A DNA stretch of 64,000 bases from G963668605 sp963793625 (lineage in GTDB: Bacteria; Acidobacteriota; Terriglobia; Bryobacterales; Bryobacteraceae): positions 186,001 to 250,000 of the forward strand of contig CAWCAT010000011.1 of NCBI GenBank assembly GCA_963793625.1. The letters are read 5' to 3'. Below, in pieces: positions 45,773 to 54,881 of the stretch. The notes under the pieces were generated by a model. That model did not search any database. It was not told the origin of the DNA and worked only from the letters and a program-made list of their open reading frames with translations. Numbering within the stretch: position 1 is the first letter of the stretch; each line of letters opens with the position of its first letter. The translations under genes and the position numbers were made by a program.

Positions 45773-47143
45773 ATGGTACTGGATGCGGATGTTTGCTACC
45801 GGGCAGTGAAAACACGCGACGCGCGCTTCGATGGCTGCTTCTTTACAGCCGTGACGAGCACGGGCGTCTACTGCCGTCCGGTCTGTCCGGCTCCGGCGCC
45901 CAAGCTTGCGAATTGCAAGTTCTTTCCATGCGCCGCAGCGGCACAGGAAGCGGGCTTCCGGCCATGCTTGCGCTGTCGTCCGGAAATCTCTCCGGACCTG
46001 CCGGCGTCGAATGGAACGTCGGCAACCATCTCGCGAGCACTTCGATTGATAGCAGAGGGCGCGCTGGACGAAGGGTCGGTGGAAGATCTCGCGTTGCGCT
46101 TGGGAATCGGTGATCGGCATCTCCGGCGTTTGTTCGATGAGCGGCTCGGCGCATCGCCTGTGGCAGTCGCGAGTACGCGACGTTTTCTATTCGCGAAAAT
46201 GCTGCTCACGGAAACCTCGCTGCCCGTTGCCGATATTGCCTATGCGGCTGGATTCGGGAGCGTGCGTCGCTTCAACGATGTAATGCAAGCGGCGTACAAG
46301 CGGACGCCCCGGGAGTTGCGCGGCAAGCGGGTTGCGCCCGCAAGCAGCAGCATCACGCTGACGCTTCCGTATCGCGCCCCGTACAATTGGCCAGCGCTGG
46401 TGCGCTTTCTGACGCCGCGGGCTATGCCCGGCGTCGAACAGATTACACCCGATTGCTACCGCCGCACGTTGCCCGGTGGCTACGTTGAGGTACGTCCGGA
46501 CCGCAAGGCAAACTGCCTGATTGCGACGTTCGAATTGACCAGCATCAAGGACCTCGCACAACTCGCAGCCAAGCTGCGACGGCTGTTTGATACCAGCGCG
46601 GCGATTGTCGAGATCGAGACACATCTGGGCAGCGACGCCCGCCTCGCGCCAGCCATTCAAGCGCAATCCGGCTTGCGCGTGCCCGGCGCCTGGGACACTT
46701 TTGAACTCGTTGTCCGAGCGATTCTCGGCCAGCAGGTCACGGTAAAGGGTGCGACTACGCTGGCCGGCAAAATCGTGGAAAAATTCGGGCAGACCACTGA
46801 GCATGGTTCGCTGTTCCCCTCGCCGCGTGTACTCACCTATGCGGACCTCACCACTATCGGACTGCCGCGCGCCCGGGCCCACGCACTCCGCGTCGCGGCG
46901 GAAGCCTTCTCTGCTTCCGCACCTCCCGAAAGCGCCGCCGAAATACGAGAACTGCCGGGCATCGGCGACTGGACGGCACAGTATATCGCAATGCGTGCGT
47001 TCAATGATCCGGACGCATTTCCGGCAACCGATCTCGGGTTGCTGCGCGCAGCCGGATCTCATGTCGCGAAGCTTGCTGAAGCATGGCGGCCGTGGCGCGC
47101 CTACGCAGCCATGCACCTTTGGATGGAGCATCAAAATGACTGA
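45773..47143 (+). CDS. Ada-AlkA fusion: methylphosphotriester-sensing AraC-type regulator with 3-methyladenine DNA glycosylase
   Basis: The 456-residue protein starts with the Ada zinc domain (RFDGCFFTAVTSTGVYCRPV, FFPCAAA and FRPCLRCRP), in which the first Cys accepts a methyl group from phosphotriesters. An AraC-type helix-turn-helix follows (VADIAYAAGFGSVRRFNDV). From about residue 210 it is AlkA (N-glycosylase), with the helix-hairpin-helix LPGIGDWTAQYIAM and the catalytic Asp in FPATDLGLL. It removes alkylated bases and probably induces its own operon when methylated. The O6-alkylguanine transferase domain of E. coli Ada is absent here but is encoded by the next, overlapping gene. Confidence 0.92.
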   Translation: MVLDADVCYRAVKTRDARFDGCFFTAVTSTGVYCRPVCPAPAPKLANCKFFPCAAAAQEAGFRPCLRCRPEISPDLPASNGTSATISRALRLIAEGALDEGSVEDLALRLGIGDRHLRRLFDERLGASPVAVASTRRFLFAKMLLTETSLPVADIAYAAGFGSVRRFNDVMQAAYKRTPRELRGKRVAPASSSITLTLPYRAPYNWPALVRFLTPRAMPGVEQITPDCYRRTLPGGYVEVRPDRKANCLIATFELTSIKDLAQLAAKLRRLFDTSAAIVEIETHLGSDARLAPAIQAQSGLRVPGAWDTFELVVRAILGQQVTVKGATTLAGKIVEKFGQTTEHGSLFPSPRVLTYADLTTIGLPRARAHALRVAAEAFSASAPPESAAEIRELPGIGDWTAQYIAMRAFNDPDAFPATDLGLLRAAGSHVAKLAEAWRPWRAYAAMHLWMEHQND

Positions 47144-47642
47144 ACTCGAGTATGACGAACTCTCTTCTCCCATTGGCACGATTCTCATCGCATGCCATAA
47201 CGGAGCGCTTTGCGCCCTTGATTACAGCGGTTATGAAGCGCGCATGTTGGAACTTCTGCAGCCGCGCTTCGGCGAAGTAAAGCTTACGCGGAAACACGAC
47301 ACGAACGGACTGCGGACGCGCGTGCAGGCCTACTTCGACGGCGATTTCAGCGCAGTAGACAGCATCCAGGTGAGTGGCGGCGGCACACAGTTCCAGCAGA
47401 AAGTCTGGAATGCGCTGCGAACTATTCCGCTGGGCACGACTGCGTCGTATGGCGGCATAGCTAAGATGATCGGCTCACCCTCGGCCGCACGCGCAGTTGG
47501 GCTTGCGAATTCCCAAAACCCGATTGCGATAGTCGTACCGTGCCATCGTGTGATCGGCGCAAATGGAAAATTGACGGGCTACGCTGGCGGTCTCGATCGA
47601 AAACGCTGGCTGCTTGCGCATGAGGGCGTGCAGCCCGCTTGA
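47136..47642 (+). CDS. ogt: Methylated-DNA--protein-cysteine S-methyltransferase
   Basis: The 168-residue suicide enzyme repairs O6-methylguanine in DNA. It carries the active-site IVVPCHRVIGANG and the preceding helix-turn-helix (GTTASYGGIAKMIGSPSAARAVG). ATG 47136 overlaps the alkA end by 8 bases (coupled translation). Together with the Ada-AlkA protein it forms a complete alkylation-damage response split over two genes. Confidence 0.93.
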   Translation: MTELEYDELSSPIGTILIACHNGALCALDYSGYEARMLELLQPRFGEVKLTRKHDTNGLRTRVQAYFDGDFSAVDSIQVSGGGTQFQQKVWNALRTIPLGTTASYGGIAKMIGSPSAARAVGLANSQNPIAIVVPCHRVIGANGKLTGYAGGLDRKRWLLAHEGVQPA

Positions 47643-47836
47643 TATGCTACTCTATAGAAACAAGCCAAGCTGCATTAAGTCCTAAGTGCCCATGTTCCCA
47701 AGGCATCGTTTCCAGTTAAACCTATTACCCTCGTCTGCTCCCTAACTATCAAACCGCCCTGTCGAACGGCTAAGTTCACGCAGTAACTCTGCCCTCGCAC
47801 TTAGTGTGAGGAGCCCCAAAAAGACAGTGAGGCAAG

Positions 47837-48829
47837 ATGGAAATGCGTAGCATACACATAGTGGTCAGTGTCGGAGTGTTTGTGTGGAACGCGGGCGCCG
47901 CTCAGCTGAATAATACGGCATGGTTCGAGCAGGTGTCCAAAGCAGGCATCCTGCAGCAGGCCAATCACGTTGAGGAAGCGGAGGCGGCTTACCAGCTCGC
48001 TCTTAGCGAAGCTAAAAAGCTTGGAGCAGATAGTCAAGAACTCGGCATCACGCTTAACAATCTGGGCCACTTCTCACACCGGCTCGGCAGATACATGGAA
48101 GCGGAGCAGCAACTTACCCGGTCGCTCATGCTAATGGAGGCAAGACTGGGTCCTGGAACGACGACTTACCGCATCGCGGCAAACGTCGCAGGGCTATATG
48201 TCGAGACTGGCCAGGACACGAGAGCGGAGCAAGTCCTACGGCGTTTCCTGCCTACTAACATTTTGAGCGTGCGCCATCCGGAACTTGCCGCGCTGGTCGG
48301 TATTCTTGGAATCCTGCACGCGCGGCACGACGAGTATGAAGAGGCGGAACGTTGTTATCAACATGCAATTGGCGTTCTGGAGCCACAACCGCAAATTCTC
48401 TATCGCGAGTACACTGCGGTCTTGTTGAGTAATCTTGCCGATCTGTACGGAAATGCACGGCGCAAAGATGAAGCGCTCATCTCGGCGCAACGCGCGCTGG
48501 CGATTCTGGACACAGTCCCGAGCGCTGTCCCGGCTGCGACGCTGGCTGTTCTGAATAATGCGGCCAGCGTTCTGGTGCTGACCGGAAGTCCGGAGAAGGC
48601 GGAGCCATTGTTCCGCCGGGCCGTGGCAGTGAGCGAGAACGCGTTCGGCACTGAGTTGACGATGCTGGTGAATGTGTTTGCCAACTACAGAGAATGTCTG
48701 CGCAAACTGAAACGACCCGACGAGGCCAAAACCGTCGAGAAACAGGCCAGGACGATTCTTACGAAACACCTGCGCGCGAATGGAATGCGCCAGACGATTG
48801 ATGCGCGCGCACTGCGCAGCCGGCGCTAA
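47837..48829 (+). CDS. Secreted TPR repeat protein
   Basis: The 330-residue protein has an N-terminal signal peptide (IHIVVSVGVFVWNAGAAQ) and kinesin-light-chain-like TPR units (GITLNNLGHFSHRLGRYMEAE; LVGILGILHARHDEYEEAERC; TAVLLSNLADLYGNARRKDE). It resembles the interrupted TPR protein at 43703-44975. It is read in one frame and overlaps the convergent esterase by 4 bases. The 194 bases upstream show no clear gene; they include a short imperfect hairpin at 47794-47810. Confidence 0.8.
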   Translation: MEMRSIHIVVSVGVFVWNAGAAQLNNTAWFEQVSKAGILQQANHVEEAEAAYQLALSEAKKLGADSQELGITLNNLGHFSHRLGRYMEAEQQLTRSLMLMEARLGPGTTTYRIAANVAGLYVETGQDTRAEQVLRRFLPTNILSVRHPELAALVGILGILHARHDEYEEAERCYQHAIGVLEPQPQILYREYTAVLLSNLADLYGNARRKDEALISAQRALAILDTVPSAVPAATLAVLNNAASVLVLTGSPEKAEPLFRRAVAVSENAFGTELTMLVNVFANYRECLRKLKRPDEAKTVEKQARTILTKHLRANGMRQTIDARALRSRR

Positions 48830-50043
48830 ATCATTACGACGTGTTCGCTGCTGACTACCAGACCGCGCGCATCGAACACGTTAAGGTAATATACTCCGGC
48901 GCCATTCGGAAGAGTCGCCGAGACTCTGCCTCGATCCACTTTGGCTTCGATGGTCTCCCATTTCCGATCCTGCCAGCGTCCTTTGTCTTTGGTGAAATTG
49001 AGTTCCGCTTTCTGGATCGGCCCAGTTGAGCGCACCTGGGCCCAGACGTCGTTGCCGTGCCGGCCCTGGTTCTGAATTCGCGCCAGGGGCTGTTGCTTGT
49101 TCAGGATGTTGTTTGCAAACGCGTGGATCTCTTCCGGCGTGACTCCGGGCTCATGCCCGTGCGGCATGCGCACGCGAATGGCGAGCGTGCGCTGGCCTTT
49201 CGGCAGACGATACGATTTCTGCAGCGATGGAAATGGATACGCGAAATCGTTGGTCCCGGTCACCCACAGAAACGGCTCTTTTGCGAGGCGCAAGTAACTC
49301 GATGGATCCCAAAGTTCGAGCCAGCGTTTGGCTTTGGCGGCCCCCATTTTGCTGAATCGCGTGAGCCACGCTGAATCCTCGCCCAGATGACCGCAGCCAT
49401 ACACGGGAGCGGCGAAACGGAAGCGATCGTCGAGACTGCCTGCGATGTTCGTCAGATATCCGCCCCAGGAAATGCCGGTTAATCCGATGCGCTTCGGGTC
49501 AACACCGGGCATCGAGCGCAAAAGGGAATGGGCCAGAATCACATCCGCAACTGCGTGATAACTCCACTGATCTTTCTCCGGCCAATCGACCTGGTCGAAG
49601 CCGCCCCAGCCGGCGGGACCGCTGAATTCATGACGTTTTCTCGGCGGATTGTAGGCGGTCTTTCCGCTCCCAAATTCCGGCACCGCACCGCATGTGTCCA
49701 TCGCTATCGCGGCGTACCCACGCGAGTTCCATAGCCTCACCCATGCGCCGAAGGCCGTACCCCCGCCGCCGTGGATCAGAACCATAGCCGGAACCTTTGC
49801 GCCGTTCTTGCTGGCCGGGACTCCGTACCATGCGAACACGCGCGTAGGCTTGCCCTGCCACGGTAGTCCCTCAAAAAGCACGGGCTTGACCCCGTCCGTT
49901 TCTGCCCCCGGAGCCGCATAAGTAGCGGGCGTACGATATAAAGCTTTGAGGTCCCACGGCGTTTGAACGCGCTTGGCAGAGGCCAGCCCAGCGCCAAGGG
50001 CTGCGGCTATGGGCAATGCCAGGAACTGACGTCGGTTCATCAT
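48826..50043 (-). CDS. Exported acetyl-xylan-esterase-like alpha/beta hydrolase
   Basis: The 405-residue protein has a signal sequence (NRRQFLALPIAAALGAGLASA) and a serine-esterase core: oxyanion region VLIHGGGGTAFG, nucleophile GISWGG, acid VTGTNDFAYPF and histidine MPHGHEPG. Such secreted acetyl-esterases remove acyl groups from plant or bacterial polysaccharides. The ATG overlaps the HEAT gene stop, giving a two-gene unit. Substrate unknown; the long C-terminal region (GRHGNDVWAQVRSTGPIQKA) looks like a beta-sandwich. Confidence 0.82.
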   Translation of the reverse strand: MMNRRQFLALPIAAALGAGLASAKRVQTPWDLKALYRTPATYAAPGAETDGVKPVLFEGLPWQGKPTRVFAWYGVPASKNGAKVPAMVLIHGGGGTAFGAWVRLWNSRGYAAIAMDTCGAVPEFGSGKTAYNPPRKRHEFSGPAGWGGFDQVDWPEKDQWSYHAVADVILAHSLLRSMPGVDPKRIGLTGISWGGYLTNIAGSLDDRFRFAAPVYGCGHLGEDSAWLTRFSKMGAAKAKRWLELWDPSSYLRLAKEPFLWVTGTNDFAYPFPSLQKSYRLPKGQRTLAIRVRMPHGHEPGVTPEEIHAFANNILNKQQPLARIQNQGRHGNDVWAQVRSTGPIQKAELNFTKDKGRWQDRKWETIEAKVDRGRVSATLPNGAGVYYLNVFDARGLVVSSEHVVMI

Positions 50044-50651
50044 ACTGTTGCCTTTCGTGCACGCGCAGCCGAACTACGTACAGGCTCAGGCAAGCCCTTG
50101 CGCTCCAGCGCCGCGAAAAGCGAAAGCGCCTGCTTGCGCTCGCCTTGGCGCAACAGATTCTCCGCGCAGACCAGCCCGGCATGCGCTGCCTCGTGCCTTA
50201 CTGGCGCATCCGAACGGCCGAGCATTTTCTGCAGCTTCTTCGCGGCCTTCGAATTACCTATTTGACCCAGCGCCGCGGCAGCAGCTTCCGCGACCTCGAT
50301 GTCGGGATCGCCCATCAGCTTCGCCAGCGCGTCTACAGCCCTGACGTCCTTGCGGCAACCGATCGAATTAATCACTCCGACCTGCGCCCGTCCCTTCAGC
50401 TTTGCCAGCGCGGTGCGCAGAGCCTTATCCACAGAAGAGTCTGGAATGGGCTCCAGGGCGTAGCGCGCGTACTCACCCAAATGTCGATCATTCAACAGTG
50501 CAACGAGCGCCGGCACCGCATCCTTCGTGCCCACCACGGCCAGACGCTGGCACGCCTTCGCCTTCGCAAACTCAGTTGCGTCAGGGTTCTTGAGGAGTTC
50601 AATCAGCTTGCCCGGCTCCATCGCAATGATTTCTTCAGCCTTGTTCTGCAT
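50040..50651 (-). CDS. HEAT-repeat protein
   Basis: The 203-residue protein consists of HEAT/PBS-type alpha-helical repeats (AVPALVALLNDRHLGEYARYAL; AVDALAKLMGDPDIEVAEAA followed by AAALGQIGNSKAAKKL). There is no signal peptide or catalytic motif. It is translated just before the esterase (stop and start overlap by 4 bases) and 18 bases after the Gfo/Idh gene. In this phylum, HEAT proteins often travel with oxidoreductases of this family. The role is not known. Confidence 0.8.
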   Translation of the reverse strand: MQNKAEEIIAMEPGKLIELLKNPDATEFAKAKACQRLAVVGTKDAVPALVALLNDRHLGEYARYALEPIPDSSVDKALRTALAKLKGRAQVGVINSIGCRKDVRAVDALAKLMGDPDIEVAEAAAAALGQIGNSKAAKKLQKMLGRSDAPVRHEAAHAGLVCAENLLRQGERKQALSLFAALERKGLPEPVRSSAARARKATV

Positions 50652-50669
50652 GGTTTTGATCTCCCTCCG

Positions 50670-51926
50670 TCAGACCCGCCACGGCTCCCGAATCGCGCGT
50701 GAGCGCATGCGGTTGGCCTCTGCATCACCGACAAACTCTTCCTTTACGGGATCCCAATTGAGCTTGCGCCCAAGCTGCCATGAAATGTACGCCGCGTGAC
50801 AACCGATATGCGCCTGGCAGGCCGCATCCGCGTTGGACTTTGTCACGGCGCGTGACTTCACGCAATTCAGAAAATCCCGGACGTGCTTCGTGGGATCAGT
50901 GCCCTTATCAATAACGAGACGATGTTCGGCGCTCAGGTTTTCAGAGAGCATCATCTTACCTGTGTCGCCTGTCTCGATCCAGCCTGAATCGCCTTCGAAG
51001 CGAACGCTGCAAGTGCCCATCCCGAGCCAGCCCGTGTCGCGCATCACCAGCCTCACGCCGTTCGCATATCGGCACTGCATGTGTTTGCCGTCGGGCACGT
51101 ATTCCACAGGCGAGGTCTTGTCGGCGTCGTTCGCGGCCTGGCAGAGGTCCACGGTGTGTGAGCCCCACTCCAGAATCCCGCCGCCGTGAAAATCAAAATG
51201 GCCGCGCCAGCGCCCGCGCACATAATCAGGATGGTATGGCCGCCATGGGCACGGGCCCAGCCACCGTTCCCAATCCATCACAGATTTGTCAGGCTCCGTT
51301 TCACCGGGCAGCCAGTCGTGCGTAACTTTCGGGTTGAGCGTATTGGCATGCACTGTCAGCAATTTGCCGAGCTTGCCGCTGCGGGCCAGCTCGATCGCAT
51401 GCATGAAGTTCGGAATGTTGCGACGTTGCGTGCCGGCCTGATACACGCGCCCATAGCGGCGTATGTTGTCGGCGAGTGCACGGCTTTCCGCGATAGTCAT
51501 CGAACATGGCTTTTCGCAGTAGATGTCCTTGCCGGCTCTGGCCGCGATAATTGACGCAGCCGTATGCCAGCGGTCACCGGTCGCAATCAGCACGGCGTCA
51601 ATGTCCTTCCGCGCCAGCAACTCGTGCATATCACGATACATGCTGCAGTCGCTGTTCCCGTACTTCTCGTCCGCTATTTTCTTAATTGCTTCACGCCGCT
51701 CCACCTTGATATCGCAGATAGCGACGAACTGCACCTCACGCTCGCCCATGAACGCCCGTAGATCCTCGGCACCGCGTCCGCCGATTCCGAGACCGCCCAA
51801 CACAATCCGATCGCTCGGGGGGACTGCACCGCCCCGGCCCAATGCGGATGCCGGCACAAAAAGCGGCGCCACGGCAGCTGTCTGCAACAGTTTTCGCCGT
51901 GAAATCAGTTCTCTGGTGATTGCCAT
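50670..51926 (-). CDS. Exported Gfo/Idh/MocA-family oxidoreductase
   Basis: The 418-residue protein has a twin-arginine-like leader (ISRRKLLQTAAVAPLFVPAS), the nucleotide-binding GGLGIGGRGAEDL and the catalytic-lysine block DIYCEKPCSM, as well as HGGGILEWGSHTVDLC near the substrate site. Tat export fits NAD(P)-loaded enzymes. They oxidise sugars, inositols or amino sugars. It heads a three-gene minus-strand unit with the HEAT protein and esterase; together these may act on sugar-derived compounds. Confidence 0.85.
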   Translation of the reverse strand: MAITRELISRRKLLQTAAVAPLFVPASALGRGGAVPPSDRIVLGGLGIGGRGAEDLRAFMGEREVQFVAICDIKVERREAIKKIADEKYGNSDCSMYRDMHELLARKDIDAVLIATGDRWHTAASIIAARAGKDIYCEKPCSMTIAESRALADNIRRYGRVYQAGTQRRNIPNFMHAIELARSGKLGKLLTVHANTLNPKVTHDWLPGETEPDKSVMDWERWLGPCPWRPYHPDYVRGRWRGHFDFHGGGILEWGSHTVDLCQAANDADKTSPVEYVPDGKHMQCRYANGVRLVMRDTGWLGMGTCSVRFEGDSGWIETGDTGKMMLSENLSAEHRLVIDKGTDPTKHVRDFLNCVKSRAVTKSNADAACQAHIGCHAAYISWQLGRKLNWDPVKEEFVGDAEANRMRSRAIREPWRV

Positions 51927-52012
51927 TATGTCCTCTCGGAACGATCATTATGTCAGACTCGCCAGAAATACTGCATCCACAGGATGGCCGAGGCTGCCGA
52001 AAGCGCTCATAA

Positions 52013-53755
52013 TTGCAGCTTGTGCGTACATCAGGCCAGGCGCTAAGTCGTTCGGAAATTGGCTTAGTGCTGGTGATTCTTCTCGCTCTTTCGGCGTTGC
52101 TCATCTATCAAGCGAAGCGTGTGGGAGTTACGATCGACGAACCCGCGCACGTACTCTCTTCCTATCTGTACTGGGGTGGTGCGGATCGATTGAGTCCACG
52201 CGACATGCCGCCGCTTATAAAACTTCTCGGGGGGTGGGTCCCGCGATTGGCAGGACTGCCGGTTCCTGCAGACCTCGGCCGGCCTAACGATACTCGCCAT
52301 GAGTGGAACGTCTCGCTGCTGATGATGACCAAGATGAACAGACAGCAAATAGAGGATGTCTTCTTCCACTCACGCTTGACGCTGATCATCTTCCCGCTGC
52401 TCACCGCACTGCTTCTCTGGTGGTGGAGCCGGCTACTTTTCGGAGCATTCACCGCAGGCTGCCTGCTGCTGGCCTTTGCGCTGGAACCCACCGCACTGGC
52501 GCACGGAGCGCTTTTTAAGAACGATCTTGCAGCCACGTTCACTTACTTACTTTTTTGGTACAGTGCCTGGCAGTTCTGGATTGACCCCAGGCCAACTCGG
52601 GCGGCCCTGCTCAGTGTAGCGACGGTGCTCGCAGTACTTAGTAAGTTGTCGATGCTTGTGCTGCTCGGGATTGCTCCGTTGCTCATCGTGCTTAGCTATC
52701 TAGTGCAACGTCGCAAAGGTCTTCGCAATACGCTGCTCGCGCTGGTGCTGGTTGTTGTAATCCCATACTTTGGCCTGATGGCCGCTTACCAGTTTGAAGC
52801 CTCAGTGCTGAAGTCCCAGGAAATTGCAGCACTTGAGCGCAGCCCCAACATCTCACCGATCCTTTCGACCCTTTGCCAGGTATTTCGAGTGATTCCAGTG
52901 CCCGAAGGTCTGTGGCACGGCGCCCTGGCGCTGACCGATATCAATTCGGATGAATCCGGAGTCTACATGCTTGGCCGGTCGTACCCCGGAGGCACACCTT
53001 TGTACTTCCCCTTGGCACTTGCGCTGAAGGTTCCGCTGCCCTTGCAGATGCTCTTCATTGCCGGTGCCGTACTGGTCGCGGTCAGTTTAGTCCGGCGAAA
53101 ACTGAAGCTGGCTGATGCCTTCTGGCTGCTACCCGGGTTTATCTACATCGGCCTGGCATCTTTCTATCCGTTCCAGTTGGGAATCAGACTGATCCTGCCC
53201 GCCCTTCCTTTTGTCTTACTCTTCTGCGGGTGGGCAATCAAGAATCTTGAGTACGGAAACAAGCGAGTTGTGCTCTTGATTCTGTTTGCGTGGCTGGGAT
53301 TTGTGTCGTTGCGCGCTTACCCGCGCGGCATCGCTTATTTCAATGCCTGGGCCGATACACCCGAAAATCACTTCCGTTATCTGACGGACAGCAATCTGGA
53401 TTGGGGTCAGGGTTTGCCGGAACTGAGCGCATACATCCGCGATTCCAACATCAAGAAGATCAATGTCGCCTACTTCGGCACCAATCACATGTACGCCTAT
53501 GTTTCTGACATGGTCGTGCAGAATGTGATCTCGCCATACTCGCCGGAGTACATCACCACCAATCCCTTTAAGCCCGCTCCAGGCCTTTATGCCATCAGCG
53601 CCTCCTATCTGACCGGCCACTTGTTTGAGCCAAAATATCGGCATTACTTCCGGAACTTTCGTGACATGCGACCGATCGCGCTACTCGCAGATTCAATCTA
53701 TGTGTATAAGGTTGAACCGGAAGCACTGTCAGCAAAGACCGGCGAAGCGCGATAG
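52013..53755 (+). CDS. GT39-type (PMT/ArnT-like) membrane glycosyltransferase
   Basis: The 580-residue protein has many membrane helices, and the luminal Asp-Glu of VTIDEPAHVLSSYLYWG is the catalytic motif of the GT39/GT-C superfamily. Members use lipid-linked sugars to modify proteins or lipids outside the membrane. The start is TTG 52013 or GTG 52022; no ATG fits. The soluble C-terminus (SNLDWGQGLPELSAYIRDSN) is typical of bacterial family members. The gene is divergent from the Gfo/Idh gene and 9 bases before the next gene. Confidence 0.82.
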   Translation: MQLVRTSGQALSRSEIGLVLVILLALSALLIYQAKRVGVTIDEPAHVLSSYLYWGGADRLSPRDMPPLIKLLGGWVPRLAGLPVPADLGRPNDTRHEWNVSLLMMTKMNRQQIEDVFFHSRLTLIIFPLLTALLLWWWSRLLFGAFTAGCLLLAFALEPTALAHGALFKNDLAATFTYLLFWYSAWQFWIDPRPTRAALLSVATVLAVLSKLSMLVLLGIAPLLIVLSYLVQRRKGLRNTLLALVLVVVIPYFGLMAAYQFEASVLKSQEIAALERSPNISPILSTLCQVFRVIPVPEGLWHGALALTDINSDESGVYMLGRSYPGGTPLYFPLALALKVPLPLQMLFIAGAVLVAVSLVRRKLKLADAFWLLPGFIYIGLASFYPFQLGIRLILPALPFVLLFCGWAIKNLEYGNKRVVLLILFAWLGFVSLRAYPRGIAYFNAWADTPENHFRYLTDSNLDWGQGLPELSAYIRDSNIKKINVAYFGTNHMYAYVSDMVVQNVISPYSPEYITTNPFKPAPGLYAISASYLTGHLFEPKYRHYFRNFRDMRPIALLADSIYVYKVEPEALSAKTGEAR

Positions 53756-53764
53756 AGTAAAGTT

Positions 53765-54877
53765 GTGCAATCTGGATTTCTTTACTTGTCGCTGATTCTT
53801 ACCTTCGTTGCCCCGGCTGTGGCGCAACGTGTGGAACTACGCGCCGCCGAGACCAATCAGTTGCACTCACCGGCAGATTCCAACAGCCCCGCGTATTGGT
53901 ACGATGGCGGACTGCGCATCCTGACATCCACAGGAGATCCGATCATCAGCCGCGGGAGCGACCAATTTAGCCAGTCATCTTCGCAAAGAGTCCAGCTTGA
54001 CAGAACAGACCACACCCCTATGTGGATAGAGTCCGTCTGGCAGGATCAGGACGGCACGCTTTATGGTTGGTACCACCATGAGCGCCTGCGTGTCTGTGGC
54101 GACTCGAGGCTGACAGAGCCGCGGATTGGCGCAGTCGTATCCTACGACGGTGGTGTCAGTTTCCGTGATCTCGGTATCGTCCTGGAATCTGGAGACGCGG
54201 TGGACTGCCAATCTCAAAATGGATTCTTCGCTGGCGGACATGGCGACTTTTCGGTCATCATCGATCGCGAACAGAACTACTTTTACTTCCTGTTCGATAA
54301 CTATGCCGGGGAACTTTCCAGTCAGGGTGTCGCGATCGCGCGCATGCCATTCAATGAACGCGACCGACCAATGGGCGCCGTTCGCAAGTATTTCGAAGGC
54401 GACTGGTCGGAACCCGGTCTGGGTGGGCGTGTCAGCCCCGTGTTCCCCACCACCGTTGCCTGGCAAAGAGCTGATACGGATTCGTTCTGGGGTCCATCGA
54501 TTCACTGGAATACTCACCTTGAAAAGTACGTGGTGCTGATGAATCGAACCTGCTGCGAGCCGGACTGGCCCCAGGAAGGACTGTACTTCACCTTTAATTC
54601 GGATTTGAGCAATCCTGCCGGATGGAAAACACCGCAGAAGTTTATGAACAGAGACGACTTCGACGGTAATTACTATCCGCAGGTTCTAGGTATCAATCCG
54701 GGAGAGACTGACACCATTGCCGGCGAGGTGGCTCGCTTTTATGTACGTGGCCGCTCCGCGTGGGAGATAGTTTTCCACAAAGAATCTGAACCGCCGCCTC
54801 CGCCGCCCGCACCAGTGGATCCACTGGATCCGCCGATACAACCGCCACCGCCGCCACCTACTGTAAACGAACACTGA
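53765..54877 (+). CDS. Secreted beta-propeller protein with proline-rich tail
   Basis: Starting at GTG 53765, the 370-residue protein has a signal peptide (LYLSLILTFVAPAVA) and a body that looks like a glycosidase-type propeller (WYDGGLRILTSTGDPIISRG; IGAVVSYDGGVSFRDLGIV; WGPSIHWNTHLEKYVVLMN). It ends with about 25 residues rich in proline (PPPPPPAPVDPLDPP). The blade with VSYDGGVSF resembles an Asp-box. No family is named with certainty; catalytic residues are not apparent. It lies 4 bases before a sialidase-like gene, with which it is probably co-transcribed. Confidence 0.65.
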   Translation: MQSGFLYLSLILTFVAPAVAQRVELRAAETNQLHSPADSNSPAYWYDGGLRILTSTGDPIISRGSDQFSQSSSQRVQLDRTDHTPMWIESVWQDQDGTLYGWYHHERLRVCGDSRLTEPRIGAVVSYDGGVSFRDLGIVLESGDAVDCQSQNGFFAGGHGDFSVIIDREQNYFYFLFDNYAGELSSQGVAIARMPFNERDRPMGAVRKYFEGDWSEPGLGGRVSPVFPTTVAWQRADTDSFWGPSIHWNTHLEKYVVLMNRTCCEPDWPQEGLYFTFNSDLSNPAGWKTPQKFMNRDDFDGNYYPQVLGINPGETDTIAGEVARFYVRGRSAWEIVFHKESEPPPPPPAPVDPLDPPIQPPPPPPTVNEH

Positions 54878-54881
54878 GACC

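Noticed and set aside
46187..47188. 333-codon minus-strand frame opposite ada-alkA
   Set aside because: Antisense to a well-conserved protein and without any recognisable domain.
47794..47810. Hairpin CTCGCAC-TTA-GTGTGAG before the TPR gene
   Set aside because: Short stem with a wobble pair and a 3-base loop, no U-run and no known motif; too weak to call.
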